From: Acrocarpospora phusangensis
Lineage (GTDB): Bacteria > Actinomycetota > Actinomycetes > Streptosporangiales > Streptosporangiaceae
Length of the DNA stretch: 64,000 nt
Direction: 5' to 3'
Assembly (NCBI RefSeq): GCF_016862995.1
Contig: NZ_BOOA01000015.1
Coordinates: forward strand, 1 to 64,000
Shown here: piece after piece, positions 17,836 through 27,370 of the stretch
Layout of the letters: each line of letters begins with the position of its first letter
Position numbering within the stretch: the first letter of the stretch is position 1
Translations under genes and position numbers: made by a program
The notes under the pieces: model-generated
Database searches by the model: none
What the model was told of the DNA's origin: nothing
The model's input: only the letters and a program-made list of their open reading frames with translations

Positions 17836-18594
17836 TCAGCGGAACCGGCGGTTCACCCGGCCGGAGATCCTGGCCACCTGGTTCCGCGGCAGCAGCCGCC
17901 CGATCCCCACGATCGCCTTGTACCGCAGGCTCGGCACGCTGACCACCTTGCCCAGCGCCAGGTCGCGCATGGACGCCCCCACCACGTCGTCGGCCGACAG
18001 CCAGAGGAAGCCGGGGATGCCGGAGACGTCCATCCCGGCCCGCTGGTGGAACTCGGTCCTGACGAGACCGGGGCACAGGGCCATGACCCGCACCCCGGAG
18101 CCGGCCACCTCGGCCGCCACCGCGCCGCTGAAGTTGACCACCCACGCCTTGCTCGCGCTGTACGTGCCCCGCGAGAAGAAGGCCGCCACCGAGGCGACGT
18201 TGACGATCCCGCCCCGGCCTTTCGCGGTCATGGCGGGCAGGGCGGCGTAGGTGAGCCGGAGCACCGCCTCGCAGTGCACCTTGAGCATGGTCAGCTCGGC
18301 TTCCACCGGGACCTTGAGGAACTCGCCGGGCTGGCCGAACCCGGCGTTGTTGACCAGCAGGTCCACCCCCGCGCCCAGCCGATCCTCGACGGCGGCCAGG
18401 CCGGCCTCGGTGGACAGGTCGGCGGGGAGGGCCTCGACCGCGACGCCGTACCGCCGGTGGAGGGTCTCCGCGTCGGCGGCGAGCCGGTCGTGGTCGCGCG
18501 CGACCAGCACCAGGGAGAAACCGTCGCCGGCCAGGCGGCGGGTGTAGGCCGCGCCGATTCCCGCGGTCGCGCCGGTGATGAGTGCGGTAGGCAT
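17836..18594 (-). CDS. Short-chain dehydrogenase/reductase
   Basis: A 252-aa classical SDR. It has the cofactor motif TGATAGIGAAY near residues 7-17, an NADPH-favouring ARDHDR segment, NNAGFG near 88, and the catalytic YSASK near 150. The substrate is unknown; the C-terminus (RISGRVNRRFR) is basic. It runs toward the lectin gene and is 16 bp from the CMD-family gene upstream, so those two are probably one transcript. Confidence 0.9.
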   Translation of the reverse strand: MPTALITGATAGIGAAYTRRLAGDGFSLVLVARDHDRLAADAETLHRRYGVAVEALPADLSTEAGLAAVEDRLGAGVDLLVNNAGFGQPGEFLKVPVEAELTMLKVHCEAVLRLTYAALPAMTAKGRGGIVNVASVAAFFSRGTYSASKAWVVNFSGAVAAEVAGSGVRVMALCPGLVRTEFHQRAGMDVSGIPGFLWLSADDVVGASMRDLALGKVVSVPSLRYKAIVGIGRLLPRNQVARISGRVNRRFR

Positions 18595-18610
18595 GCAGGC
18601 AGCCTAGAGC

Positions 18611-19003
18611 TCACCCCAGGGTGCGCGCGATGATCTCCTCGACCTGGTCGTTCAGCTTCGCGCCGCGGGTCCAGCCGGCGTAGTGGGTGAGGAAGACGAC
18701 CAGTTCCCGCAGCTCGTCCGCGGTGAGCTCGCCGGCCCGGAGCGCGGCGTCGAGCTGCACGCCGAGGGCGTCGTCCAGGCCCTGCCCGGCGAGCAGGGCG
18801 ATCAGCAGCAGCCGCCGGTCCCGCATCGACAGCACGCCCCGCCCCCAGACCCGCGCGAAGAGGTGCTCGACCGTCATGGCGAAGAAGTCGCCGGGCGCGT
18901 CGCCGACGTGCTCCCAGCCGTAGACCTGTTTCATGATCTCCAGTCCGCGCGTCCGCGGGTCGCCCAGGTCTTGCCCGACCCCGCCGACCTCGTGTTCGCT
19001 CAT
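18611..19003 (-). CDS. Carboxymuconolactone decarboxylase (CMD) family protein
   Basis: A 130-aa helical protein. RDRRLLLIALLAGQG (near residues 63-77) and VFLTHYAGWTRGAKLND (near 105-121) match the CMD fold, including the conserved YAGW. It has no CxxC pair, so it is not an AhpD-type peroxidase and is more like gamma-carboxymuconolactone decarboxylase paralogs of unknown reaction. The ATG at 19003 has GGGAG 6 nt upstream; the frame is open further up to 19093, but without a ribosome-binding site. Confidence 0.82.
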   Translation of the reverse strand: MSEHEVGGVGQDLGDPRTRGLEIMKQVYGWEHVGDAPGDFFAMTVEHLFARVWGRGVLSMRDRRLLLIALLAGQGLDDALGVQLDAALRAGELTADELRELVVFLTHYAGWTRGAKLNDQVEEIIARTLG

Positions 19004-19256
19004 CTCAGACTCCCGGTCCGCGCAGTGGTTTTCCTTTCCATCCTCAGCCAGATCGCACGCCGTGGACAGGCGGAAGAGAGGTTTATACTTCAAGTAAACC
19101 CGGATTTACGCGTGCTGTGATCATGTAACAAGTCGAGCTAAGATCTGGGCAAGATTTGGTCAAGTTTTCCAAGATGTAACACGGTCACGGTGAGATGGAT
19201 ACTTGGAAAACGGGCACTACTACCTCGTAGACCCGCAAAGCGGAGGTATGGCCCAG
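19004..19256. promoter_or_regulatory. AT-rich divergent intergenic region with a 16-bp palindrome
   Basis: This 253-bp gap between divergent genes is clearly AT-richer than its surroundings. At 19094-19109 lies GTAAACCCGGATTTAC, a palindrome with one mismatched pair, which could be an operator. GGAGG at 19242-19246 serves the lipoprotein start. No clear -35/-10 pair was found. Confidence 0.4.
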
Positions 19257-19961
19257 GTGAAAAGATCACGGGTGCGTATCGCTAGTTTGGCAACCCTCGT
19301 GGCGGGCGCACTCGTCGCGGGACTCGCCGGATGTGGTGGCTCCCAGTTCACGTATGTCCGGGACAATGAGGGCGAAACCTATTTCAAGGTTCCGGCGTCC
19401 TGGCAAAAGGTCGATCACAAACCCATCCAGCAGATCCTCACCGGCGAGGATCCCAACTCGGAGACCGCCCGCATGCGGGCCCAGTTCGTCTGGACGGCAG
19501 CCTTCGACGGCGATTCCAAGAGCCCGGGGGCTGAACATTTCATCCCCCTCGGCGTCAAGGCCGACGAGCCGTTCGTGTACTCGGTGGTCCAGCCGCTCAC
19601 CGAGGAGCAGCGCGACACCATGTCGCTCAACACGCTGCGCAACTGGGTGTGGCCGGTGACCAAGACGTTCCGCGATCAGGTCACGCAGGCGAACCCGCAG
19701 TTCCCGCTGCAGAACTTCGAGCTGCTCGCCGACGAGGTGCTCGATCCCGGTGAGGGCGCCAGCGGCGTGCACGTGCGCTTCAACTACCAGCTCGGGGCGA
19801 CGGGCGAGACGCACACCTTCGACCTCACCGGATATCTCAACGCGGGCAGCACCAAGGTCTCGGTCCTGCTCGTACGCTGCTCGGCCACCTGCTACCGCCA
19901 GCGTGCCGCCGAGCTCGACGGGATCACCCAGTCATTCAAGATCAGGAAGACGCTCGGGTAA
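19257..19961 (+). CDS. Predicted lipoprotein, unknown function
   Basis: A 234-aa protein with a basic n-region, a hydrophobic core and the lipobox LAGC (ALVAGLAGCGG), so Cys22 of the GTG form is the likely lipidated residue. The mature part starts FTYVRDNEGETYFKVPASWQKVD, a phrase typical of actinobacterial lipoproteins with a PsbP/DUF1795-like fold; I do not know the function. GTG 19257 lies 10 nt after GGAGG; the ATG at 19248 is only 1 nt from it and too close. It is followed after 47 nt by the FtsH-like gene, suggesting a membrane partnership. Confidence 0.7.
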   Translation: MKRSRVRIASLATLVAGALVAGLAGCGGSQFTYVRDNEGETYFKVPASWQKVDHKPIQQILTGEDPNSETARMRAQFVWTAAFDGDSKSPGAEHFIPLGVKADEPFVYSVVQPLTEEQRDTMSLNTLRNWVWPVTKTFRDQVTQANPQFPLQNFELLADEVLDPGEGASGVHVRFNYQLGATGETHTFDLTGYLNAGSTKVSVLLVRCSATCYRQRAAELDGITQSFKIRKTLG

Positions 19962-19971
19962 GGAGCCCCCC

Positions 19972-20001
19972 TTGTCCATAGATCAGAATCCCGGGTGGTG
20001 A
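19972..20001 (+). CDS. Possible nine-codon leader peptide
   Basis: TAAGGAG at 19959-19965 (overlapping the lipoprotein stop) lies 6 nt before TTG 19972, which opens a nine-codon frame (M-S-I-D-Q-N-P-G-W) ending in TGA at 19999-20001. That is 7 nt before the FtsH-like ATG at 20009, which has only a weak ribosome-binding site of its own. The frame could couple translation of the protease gene. It may equally be chance; conservation has not been tested. Confidence 0.3.
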   Translation: MSIDQNPGW

Positions 20002-20008
20002 CGCTGCC

Positions 20009-23000
20009 ATGAAGTCGGCCACCCGACCCCAGTACGAAGGGCTCCGCCCCCCGGGCTCAGGACCCGACGACCGGGATCCGAAGACCAGGAAGAAGATGGC
20101 CTTCTGGGACCGCTCGAAGATCATCATTTTCCTGGGAGTGGCGTTCCTGCTGCTCACCATGAAGACCCTCGGCGAGTACGAGGGCATCATGACCTTCCAG
20201 GACGCCCTCTACGAACAGGCCGCGGCCACCCCGTGGATCCTCTGGCTGATCGGCCTGGACGTGCTCCGCCAGGTGCACTTCCTGATCAGTGAGAGGTCCG
20301 CCGGATACCACCGGTTCTGGACCAAGGGCGTGTTCGGCGGGTTCGAGCGGTGGACCCACCGCAGCTTCAGCGACTGGGGCCGGTTCCGCCTGGCCCGGGC
20401 GATCAAGTGGGCGTTCTGGATCACCCTGCTCGCCTTCATCCTGGCCGAGCTGCTGCCCAACGACCCGACGCCGATCCAGGCCCTGTTCCAGGCCCCCGCG
20501 CTGGTCTGGTCCTGGCTCCCCATGATCATCCAGTACAGCATGCTGCTGGTCTTCGTGGTGCTCCAGTTCGTACTGATCTTCTGGTTCCTGTCCCGGGGCG
20601 GGATGGAGACCTACTTCCCCGACGACATCAAGACCCGGTTCGCCGACGTCTGGGGCCAGGACCACGTCGTCGAGCGGGTCAAGGAGAACATCGTCTTCCT
20701 GGAGCGGCCCGACGAGATCGAGGACCGCGGCGGCTACGTGCCCAGCGGCCTGCTGCTGTGGGGGCCGCCCGGCACCGGCAAGACCCTGATGGCCGAGGCG
20801 GTCGCGGGCGAGACCGGCAAGCCGTACGTGTTCGTGGATCCGGGCGCGTTCGTGAACATGTTCATGGGCATCGGCATCCTCAAGGTCAAGTCGCTCTTCC
20901 GCAAGCTGCGCAAGCTGGCCCTGCGGTACGGCGGCGTGATCGTCTTCTTCGACGAGGCGGACTCGCTCGGGCGCCGCGGCTCGCTGGCCCAGCAGGGCCC
21001 GCAGACCGGGCCCGGCATGACCGGCGCGTTCGGGAAGGGCGAGTGCAACGGCTTCTCCTACCTGTCCCGGGAGACGCTGTCCAGCATGTCCAGCACCTTC
21101 TCCCCGCCGGAGGAGCCGAAGACCCGCCGCAACTTCTTCATGATGGGCGGCATGGGCAACGGCGGCGGTGACATGGGCACCCTCCAGGCCCTGCTCACCG
21201 AGCTGTCCGGCCTGAAGAAACCCCGCGGCATCATCAACCGGCACGTACGGCGGCTGCTCGGCATGCGCCCCAAGCCCCCGCCGAAGTACCGCATCCTCGT
21301 CATGATGGCCACCAACATGCCCAACGCGCTGGACGAGGCGCTGCTGCGGCCGGGCCGTATCGACCGCATCTACAAGGTCGGCTACCCGTCCAAGGCGGGC
21401 CGGCTCCGCACGTACCAGGGCTACTTCGGCAAGGTCAACCACGAGCTGACCGACGCCCAGATGGAGAAGCTGGCCGTCATCACGCCGTACGGCACCGGCG
21501 CGACGATCAAGGACCTGGTCAACGAGTCCCTGATCACCGCCATCCGGGACGGCCGCGAGGTCATCACCTGGCAGGACGTCATCAAGGCCAAGCACCTCAA
21601 GAAGCTCGGCCCGCCCGAAGGCGTCGAGTACGTCGAGCGCGAGCGGCACGCCACCGCCGTGCACGAGGCCTGCCACGCGGTCATGGCCGTCCGGGTCCAG
21701 CACAACCTGGAGATCGACCTGGCCACCATCGAGAAGGGCTCGTACTACCTCGGCATGGTGTCCCAGATCCCGGTCGAGGACCAGTTCACCGAATGGCGCT
21801 CCACCTACGAGGCGGACATCCTCGTCTCCCTCGCCTCGCTGGCGGGCGAGCGCCTGTTCTTCGGCGACGACAACTCCTCCGGCGTCTCCGGCGACCTGGC
21901 CAGCGCCACCCTGGTGGCCGGCCACATGGAGTCCCACTGGGGCATGGGCGCGGGCATCGCCTCGCTGCCCGCGCTGCAGCAGATGGGGATCATGCCGGGC
22001 GCGCCGGACCAGCGCAAGCGGGGCGGCCCGCCGGGCATCGGCTTCCTGGCCGACAAGCCCGGCATCGGCAAGAACGACCGCATCGTCCCCGACGAGCTGG
22101 GCCGGCGGATCGAGTTCGCGCTCAGCCGGCTGCTGGAGAAGGCCGAGGACATCCTCCGGGAGAACCGGGAGGAGGTGCTCGCGGTCGCGCACGCCCTGGA
22201 GACCTACAAGACGCTCAGCGGCGACGACGTCAAGGCGGTCATGGACGGCGTGCAGGGCACGGTCGTGAACGGCGCGGTCTACAAGGACGTGCAGTTCATC
22301 GAGGAGATCGAGGCCTATCACCAGGCGGCGCTGCAGGCGCACCTGGAGCACGGCCAGTCGATGCTGCCGCTGCCGGTGGCGCGCCCGACGCTCCAGCTGG
22401 AGCCGGTGCAGGCGGCGATCACGTCGGGTCCGGGTCTGGGCACTCCCGGTTTCGGGGCGCCCGGGTTCGGCGCGCCGCCGAACTTCGCCCCGTCCGCGGA
22501 GATCGTCCCGGTCAACGGCAACAACGGGGCGGTCGCCGAGGTGGCGCAGCCGGACTTCGTGCCGTGGAACGGCGGGGGGCAGCCCGCTCCGCCGCCTCCG
22601 CCCGGGTACTCGCAGGCGTACGCGCCTCCGCCGCCGGCCTACGCGCAGCCGTACCAGCCGGTGGAGGAGAAGCCGAAGTCGCGCGGCATGCTGTGGGCGC
22701 TGCTCGGGGCGTCGCTGGCGCTGGCCGTGTTCGTGGTCGTGCTGGCCGTGACCTTCGGCGGCGGCATGACGCCGGAGTCGGCGGACACGGTTGCCGCGGG
22801 CGGCGGGCTCGGCATGGGCACCATGATCGCCATCCTCGCCGGATTCCTCGTGATCGTGGGGATCGTGGGCGCCATGATCGCGCTGCTGCGGTCGCAGCAG
22901 GCGACCCGCAAGCGGGCCGAGGAGGCCAGGGACCGGGCCAATGAGCGGGCCCAGTTGCTGGCCGCCGCGATGGAGCCGGACGTGGCGATGCGGCTGCTCG

Positions 23001-23029
23001 GGTACGACGGGCGGGACAAGCCGGTCTGA
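20009..23029 (+). CDS. FtsH-like membrane AAA+ zinc metalloprotease, divergent
   Basis: A 1006-aa membrane protein. Predicted helices lie near residues 31-50, 130-150 and 172-196, before an AAA+ domain. Walker A GPPGTGKT is near 251-258, Walker B VFFDEAD near 311-317, and the second region of homology with ALLRPGRIDR follows ATNMP at 432. The M41 zinc site is HEACH at 552-556, with the third ligand probably in SGDLASAT near 629. It is far longer than FtsH (about 650 aa). There is an extra segment of roughly 65 residues between Walker B and the arginine finger (rich in G, M and P), a proline-rich tail, and two C-terminal helices near 895-920 and 935-960. It is probably a dedicated membrane protein-quality protease acting with the upstream lipoprotein. 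Confidence 0.85.
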   Translation: MKSATRPQYEGLRPPGSGPDDRDPKTRKKMAFWDRSKIIIFLGVAFLLLTMKTLGEYEGIMTFQDALYEQAAATPWILWLIGLDVLRQVHFLISERSAGYHRFWTKGVFGGFERWTHRSFSDWGRFRLARAIKWAFWITLLAFILAELLPNDPTPIQALFQAPALVWSWLPMIIQYSMLLVFVVLQFVLIFWFLSRGGMETYFPDDIKTRFADVWGQDHVVERVKENIVFLERPDEIEDRGGYVPSGLLLWGPPGTGKTLMAEAVAGETGKPYVFVDPGAFVNMFMGIGILKVKSLFRKLRKLALRYGGVIVFFDEADSLGRRGSLAQQGPQTGPGMTGAFGKGECNGFSYLSRETLSSMSSTFSPPEEPKTRRNFFMMGGMGNGGGDMGTLQALLTELSGLKKPRGIINRHVRRLLGMRPKPPPKYRILVMMATNMPNALDEALLRPGRIDRIYKVGYPSKAGRLRTYQGYFGKVNHELTDAQMEKLAVITPYGTGATIKDLVNESLITAIRDGREVITWQDVIKAKHLKKLGPPEGVEYVERERHATAVHEACHAVMAVRVQHNLEIDLATIEKGSYYLGMVSQIPVEDQFTEWRSTYEADILVSLASLAGERLFFGDDNSSGVSGDLASATLVAGHMESHWGMGAGIASLPALQQMGIMPGAPDQRKRGGPPGIGFLADKPGIGKNDRIVPDELGRRIEFALSRLLEKAEDILRENREEVLAVAHALETYKTLSGDDVKAVMDGVQGTVVNGAVYKDVQFIEEIEAYHQAALQAHLEHGQSMLPLPVARPTLQLEPVQAAITSGPGLGTPGFGAPGFGAPPNFAPSAEIVPVNGNNGAVAEVAQPDFVPWNGGGQPAPPPPPGYSQAYAPPPPAYAQPYQPVEEKPKSRGMLWALLGASLALAVFVVVLAVTFGGGMTPESADTVAAGGGLGMGTMIAILAGFLVIVGIVGAMIALLRSQQATRKRAEEARDRANERAQLLAAAMEPDVAMRLLGYDGRDKPV

Positions 23030-23045
23030 TCCGTTTCTTTTCGCG

Positions 23046-23075
23046 GGCCCGGTCTCCTTTTCGGGAGGCCGGGCC
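23046..23075 (+). terminator. Intrinsic terminator after the FtsH-like gene
   Basis: A 12-bp GC-rich stem (23046-23057 with 23064-23075, one G-T pair) closes a TTTTCG loop and is followed by a pyrimidine tract (TTCGTCTTCT). It lies 17 nt after the stop codon of the FtsH-like gene. Confidence 0.75.
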
Positions 23076-23251
23076 TTCGTCTTCTCCCGCACTCGCGCTT
23101 TGTAAATGCTGAAAAATCACAGTATTGGTGAGAAGCGCAGCGATCTGACTCTGTGGCTTAACTCTCTTGACCTTCGCGCGTGTGACGCCCTTGAACCAGG
23201 CATGTCGCCAACTCACGTTGTGGACAAGTCTGCTGATGGAGGTCAAAAAGG

Positions 23252-25072
23252 GTGAAACGCGTCTTAACGGGGTTCGCACTGTTCGTGCTGTTCTGCGCCT
23301 GGGGATTCACCGGCGCGAGCGCGTCCCAGTCAGCGGCGGAACCGTTGCCGAACCGTCAGTACCGGGTCGAAGGGGCCAGTACGCAGCCCCAGCGCAGCGA
23401 CATCGCCGCAACCGGCGCGGCCATCGACGAAGTGGCGGCGTCCTCGGTCGTCGTGACCGCCACCGAGGACGAGGTCGCGGCGATCAGGCAGCTCGGCTAC
23501 ACCGTCACCGTGATTCCCAAACAGCTCGCCCCCAGCGTGCCGAAGCTGCAGGACTTCCCTGCGGCCGACAGCGCGTACCACAACTACGCCGAGATGACGG
23601 CGGTGGTGAACCAGGTGGTCGCCGACCATCCCGGCATCGCCAGGAAGATCAGCTACGGCACGTCGTACCAGGGCCGCGACCTGATGGCCATCAAGATCAG
23701 TGACAACGTGGCGACCGACGAGAACGAGCCCGAGGTGCTGTTCACCGCGCACCAGCACGCCCGCGAGCACATGACCGTCGAAATGTCGATCTACCTGCTC
23801 AACCTCCTGACCGACAACTACGGCACCGACTCCCGGATCACCAACATCGTGAACGGCCGGGAGATCTGGATCATGCCCGACCTCAACCCCGACGGCGGCG
23901 AGTACGACATCGCCACCGGCTCCTACCGCTCCTGGCGGAAGAACCGCCAGCCCAACAGCGGATCCTCGGCCGTCGGCACCGACCTCAACCGCAACTGGGG
24001 CTACCAGTGGGGCTGCTGCGGCGGCTCGTCCGGCAGCACCTCCAGTGAGACCTACCGCGGTCCCTCCGCCGAATCCGCCCCCGAGGTCAGGGCTGTCGCC
24101 GACTTCGTCAGAAGCCGGGTCGTCGGCGGCGTACAGCAGATCAAGTCGACCATCGACTGGCACACCTACGGCGAACTGATCCTCTGGCCGTACGGGTACA
24201 CCACCGCGAACACCGCCCCCGGGCTGACCCAGGACGACCGGGACGCACACGCGGCGCTCGGGCAGAACATGGCCTCCACCAACGGCTACACGCCCGAACA
24301 GGCCAGCGACCTCTACATCACCGACGGCTCCATCGACGACTGGATGTGGGGCGTCTACAAGATCTTCTCGTACACCTTCGAGATGTATCCGGTCAGCTCG
24401 AACCCGGGCTTCTACCCGCCGGACGAGCAGATCGTCACCCAGACCACCCGCAACCGCGAAGCCGTGCTCCGCTTCCTCGAATACTCCGACTGCGTCTACC
24501 GGATCATCGGCAAGGACGTGCAGTACTGCAACGCCACCCCGCCGACCTCCGTCTACAGCGACACCTTCGAGACGGCCACCGGCTGGACGGTCAACCCGCT
24601 CGGCACCGACACGGCCACGTCGGGCCAGTGGCAGCGGGCCGATCCCGCCGCCACCACCTCCAGCGGGGCCAAGCAGCTCGGCACCACGGTGAGCGGCACG
24701 TTCGACCTGGTCACCGGAGCCTCGGCCGGGGCCTCCGCAGGCGACTTCGACGTGGACGGCGGGGTGACGTCGATCCGCTCGCCGTCGATCACGCTGCCCG
24801 CCTCGGGCACGCTCACGCTGTCCTTCTCGTGGTACCTCGCGCACGGGTCCAACTCCTCCAACGCCGACTACCTGCGCGTGTTCGTCAACGGCACGCAGGT
24901 GTTCCAGCAGCTCGGGGCGGCCAGCAACCGCAACGGCGCGTGGACGACGGCCACCGCGAACCTCTCCGCCTTCGCGGGGCAGTCCGTGCAGATCACGATC
25001 CAGGCCGCCGACGCCTCGACCGCCTCACTGGTCGAGGCCGGAATAGATGATGTGAAGATCACGCAGCAGTGA
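23252..25072 (+). CDS. Secreted M14 zinc carboxypeptidase
   Basis: A 606-aa exported metallocarboxypeptidase. The signal peptide ends near Ala24. The M14 domain carries the zinc ligands HARE (His169, Glu172) and His304 (IDWHTYGEL), the substrate-binding [12 protein letters not shown], and the catalytic Glu377 in FTFEMYP. It should cut single residues from the C-terminus of extracellular peptides, with carboxypeptidase T-like breadth. From about residue 440 there is a C-terminal beta-sandwich module ([12 protein letters not shown] to the end), probably a substrate- or cell-wall-binding domain. GTG 23252 follows GGAGGT. A propeptide lies at about 25-110. Confidence 0.92.
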   Translation: MKRVLTGFALFVLFCAWGFTGASASQSAAEPLPNRQYRVEGASTQPQRSDIAATGAAIDEVAASSVVVTATEDEVAAIRQLGYTVTVIPKQLAPSVPKLQDFPAADSAYHNYAEMTAVVNQVVADHPGIARKISYGTSYQGRDLMAIKISDNVATDENEPEVLFTAHQHAREHMTVEMSIYLLNLLTDNYGTDSRITNIVNGREIWIMPDLNPDGGEYDIATGSYRSWRKNRQPNSGSSAVGTDLNRNWGYQWGCCGGSSGSTSSETYRGPSAESAPEVRAVADFVRSRVVGGVQQIKSTIDWHTYGELILWPYGYTTANTAPGLTQDDRDAHAALGQNMASTNGYTPEQASDLYITDGSIDDWMWGVYKIFSYTFEMYPVSSNPGFYPPDEQIVTQTTRNREAVLRFLEYSDCVYRIIGKDVQYCNATPPTSVYSDTFETATGWTVNPLGTDTATSGQWQRADPAATTSSGAKQLGTTVSGTFDLVTGASAGASAGDFDVDGGVTSIRSPSITLPASGTLTLSFSWYLAHGSNSSNADYLRVFVNGTQVFQQLGAASNRNGAWTTATANLSAFAGQSVQITIQAADASTASLVEAGIDDVKITQQ

Positions 25073-25099
25073 TGGACGCCACCGCCGTGCGGTGGAAAT

Positions 25100-25537
25100 G
25101 TGAAATATGTGGCAGCTGACCGGGTGCGTGGGACAGAACGGGAACTCGCCGTACTCCTCCGGACCGGTCCGTTCGAACGGGCGCTCCGGGCCGCCATCGC
25201 GGCCCGGGGCCTCTCCCTCGAACGCCTCCACGTACGGCTCGCCGAACGCGGCGCGCAGGTCAGCCTGGCCAGCCTGAGCAACTGGCAGCGCGGGCGGTCC
25301 CGGCCCGAGCGGTCGGCGTCGCTGGCCGCGGTGGGGGAGCTGGAGGTGATCCTCGGGCTGCCGGCGCACTCGCTCGTCACCCTGCTGGGGCCGCGCCGGC
25401 CGCGCGGGCGGTGGCTCACCGACGACCCCGCCGCCCACCGCAAGGAGCTCCGCGAGCTGATCGACTCCCTGGCCGACGACGAACTGCCGACTGTACTCGC
25501 CGTCCTCCGCGCCCTCCGCTCGTCAGATCGAAAATGA
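25100..25537 (+). CDS. Small helix-turn-helix protein, putative regulator
   Basis: A 145-aa protein with a Cro/CI-like region near residues 25-75: FERALRAAIAARGLSLERLHVRLAERG, then VSLASLSNWQRGRSRPER, which reads as helix-turn-helix followed by a wing-like W-x-x-G-R-x-x-P-E motif. The rest is helical. It lies 27 nt after the M14 gene and 66 nt before the S8 protease gene, so control of extracellular proteolysis is a reasonable guess. An in-frame GTG at 25109 is an alternative start. Confidence 0.75.
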   Translation: MKYVAADRVRGTERELAVLLRTGPFERALRAAIAARGLSLERLHVRLAERGAQVSLASLSNWQRGRSRPERSASLAAVGELEVILGLPAHSLVTLLGPRRPRGRWLTDDPAAHRKELRELIDSLADDELPTVLAVLRALRSSDRK

Positions 25538-25603
25538 CATACGACCTCATTCGACCGGAAATTTCCTGGAAGCTCGGACCTTGCCTCCAGGAAAGGACCC
25601 CCA

Positions 25604-27217
25604 ATGCCCTCTTCCCCCCGAGCCCTTGGCCCCGCCTCTCCGAGCGGGTTCCGTCGCGGGAGGTCGCGGGTCGCGGCCCTCCTGCTCGTCGCCGTGTTCG
25701 CGAGTGTGGCCTTCCCGGTTTCGGGGGCCGCAGCGGTTGCTGAAGGTGCTGGTGGCTCCGGACGCGATGCCGTATCCGGGGGAGTCGTCTTGGGCGCAGA
25801 GTCGCCGGATGCGGTCGCCGGGAGTTACATCGTGGTGCTGAAGGATCCGCGCGAAGGGGACGTGCGGGCTCAGTCGCGTGACCTTGTGGCCGAGAACGGC
25901 GGGCAGGTCAAGAATGTCTACCAGCGGGCGCTCAAGGGCTTCTCGTTGCGGGCCAGCGCCGCCCAGGCGCGGCGGCTCGCGGCCGACCCCGACGTCGCGT
26001 ACGTCGAGCGGGACCAGGTGATCACGCTCCACACCGACCAGCCCAACCCGCCCTCCTGGGGCCTCGACCGGGTCGACCAGCCCGCCCTGCCGCTCAACAA
26101 CCGCTACTCGTACACGGCCACGGGGGGCGGCGTCACCGCGTACATCGTCGACACCGGCATCCGCACCACCCACCAGGACTTCGGCGGGCGCGCCGTCTCC
26201 GGCCGCGACCTGGTCGACAACGACGCCGACGCCACCGACTGCAACGGCCACGGCACGCACGTCGCCGGCACCGTCGGCGGTTCCACCTACGGCGTGGCCA
26301 AGGGAGTGCGCCTGGTCGGCGTACGCGTCCTGGACTGCAGCGGCCGGGGCACCACCTCGGGCGTCATCGCGGGCATCGACTGGGTGACCCAGAACGCCAC
26401 CAAACCCGCGGTCGCCAACATGAGCCTCGGCGGCTCCGCCAGCCAGGCCCTCGACACCGCCGTCACCAACTCCATCAACTCCGGCGTCGTGTACGGCCTC
26501 GCCGCCGGCAACAGCAACGCCAACGCGTGCAACTCGTCCCCGGCCCGCGTACCCGCCGGAATCACGGTCGGCGCGACGACCCGCACGGACGCCCGCGCCA
26601 CCTACTCCAACTACGGCTCCTGCCTCGACATCTTCGCCCCCGGCACCGACATCACCTCCGCCTGGCACACCTCCGCGACCGCCAAGAACACCATCAGCGG
26701 CACCTCCATGGCCACCCCTCACGTCGTCGGAGCCGCAGCCCTCATCCTGTCGGTCACCCCCACCGCCACCCCACAGCAAATCCGCGACGCCCTGGTGACC
26801 GCCGCCATCCCGGGCAAGGTCACATCCCCCGGCAACGGCTCCCCCAACACGCTGCTCCAAACCACCACGGGCACCACACCCCCGACCCCTTCCACGACCC
26901 CCACCGCCTCAGCGACACCGTCTCCTTCCGCAACCCCCAGCCCCTCGGTGACGCCCACCCGCTCCACGACCCCGACTCCTTCCGCGACGCCGACCGCTTC
27001 CGCGACCCCCCGTCCTTCCGTGACACCCACCCCGACACCGCAACCCTGCTTCCGAGCGGTGAACAGCGCCCACGCAGCCGCAGGCCGTGCCACCGTGCGC
27101 TTCTTCTTCCTCGCCTACGCCACCGGCTCCGGCCAATACCTAGGCACCACCGGCACCACCACCTCCCTCCGCCAAACCCGCCCCGGCTACTGGACCCAGG
27201 TCCCCACCTGCACCTGA
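25604..27217 (+). CDS. Secreted S8 subtilisin-family serine protease
   Basis: A 537-aa secreted protease. A signal peptide is followed by an I9-type propeptide (SYIVVLKDP, then VAYVERDQVI near residues 128-137). The catalytic triad is Asp183 (YIVDTGI), His216 (GHGTHVAG) and Ser368 (GTSMATPHVVG). After about residue 415 comes a low-complexity Pro-Thr-Ser-Ala linker of about 65 residues, then a small C-terminal domain with two cysteines (PCFRAVNS to PTCT) that may bind a surface. ATG 25604 has AAAGGA upstream. It is a proteinase-K-like extracellular digestive enzyme. Confidence 0.93.
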   Translation: MPSSPRALGPASPSGFRRGRSRVAALLLVAVFASVAFPVSGAAAVAEGAGGSGRDAVSGGVVLGAESPDAVAGSYIVVLKDPREGDVRAQSRDLVAENGGQVKNVYQRALKGFSLRASAAQARRLAADPDVAYVERDQVITLHTDQPNPPSWGLDRVDQPALPLNNRYSYTATGGGVTAYIVDTGIRTTHQDFGGRAVSGRDLVDNDADATDCNGHGTHVAGTVGGSTYGVAKGVRLVGVRVLDCSGRGTTSGVIAGIDWVTQNATKPAVANMSLGGSASQALDTAVTNSINSGVVYGLAAGNSNANACNSSPARVPAGITVGATTRTDARATYSNYGSCLDIFAPGTDITSAWHTSATAKNTISGTSMATPHVVGAAALILSVTPTATPQQIRDALVTAAIPGKVTSPGNGSPNTLLQTTTGTTPPTPSTTPTASATPSPSATPSPSVTPTRSTTPTPSATPTASATPRPSVTPTPTPQPCFRAVNSAHAAAGRATVRFFFLAYATGSGQYLGTTGTTTSLRQTRPGYWTQVPTCT

Positions 27218-27370
27218 CCCCGCCCAACCGCGTGCCGCCCAATGCCGCGCGGCACGCACCCATCTCAACCACGCACAAGAACCCCGAACTCAAGCCTCGG
27301 TCCGCTACAACCCTGTCGCGCTTCGAACCCTCAACCGAGGCTCGGAGCCTTACCGAACTGACCGACAGCT

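Noticed and set aside
20057-23092. A 1011-aa open frame antisense to the FtsH-like gene
   Set aside because: It is a shadow of high-GC third-position bias: rich in Arg, Gly, His and Asp with no motif, while the sense strand carries complete AAA and zinc motifs.
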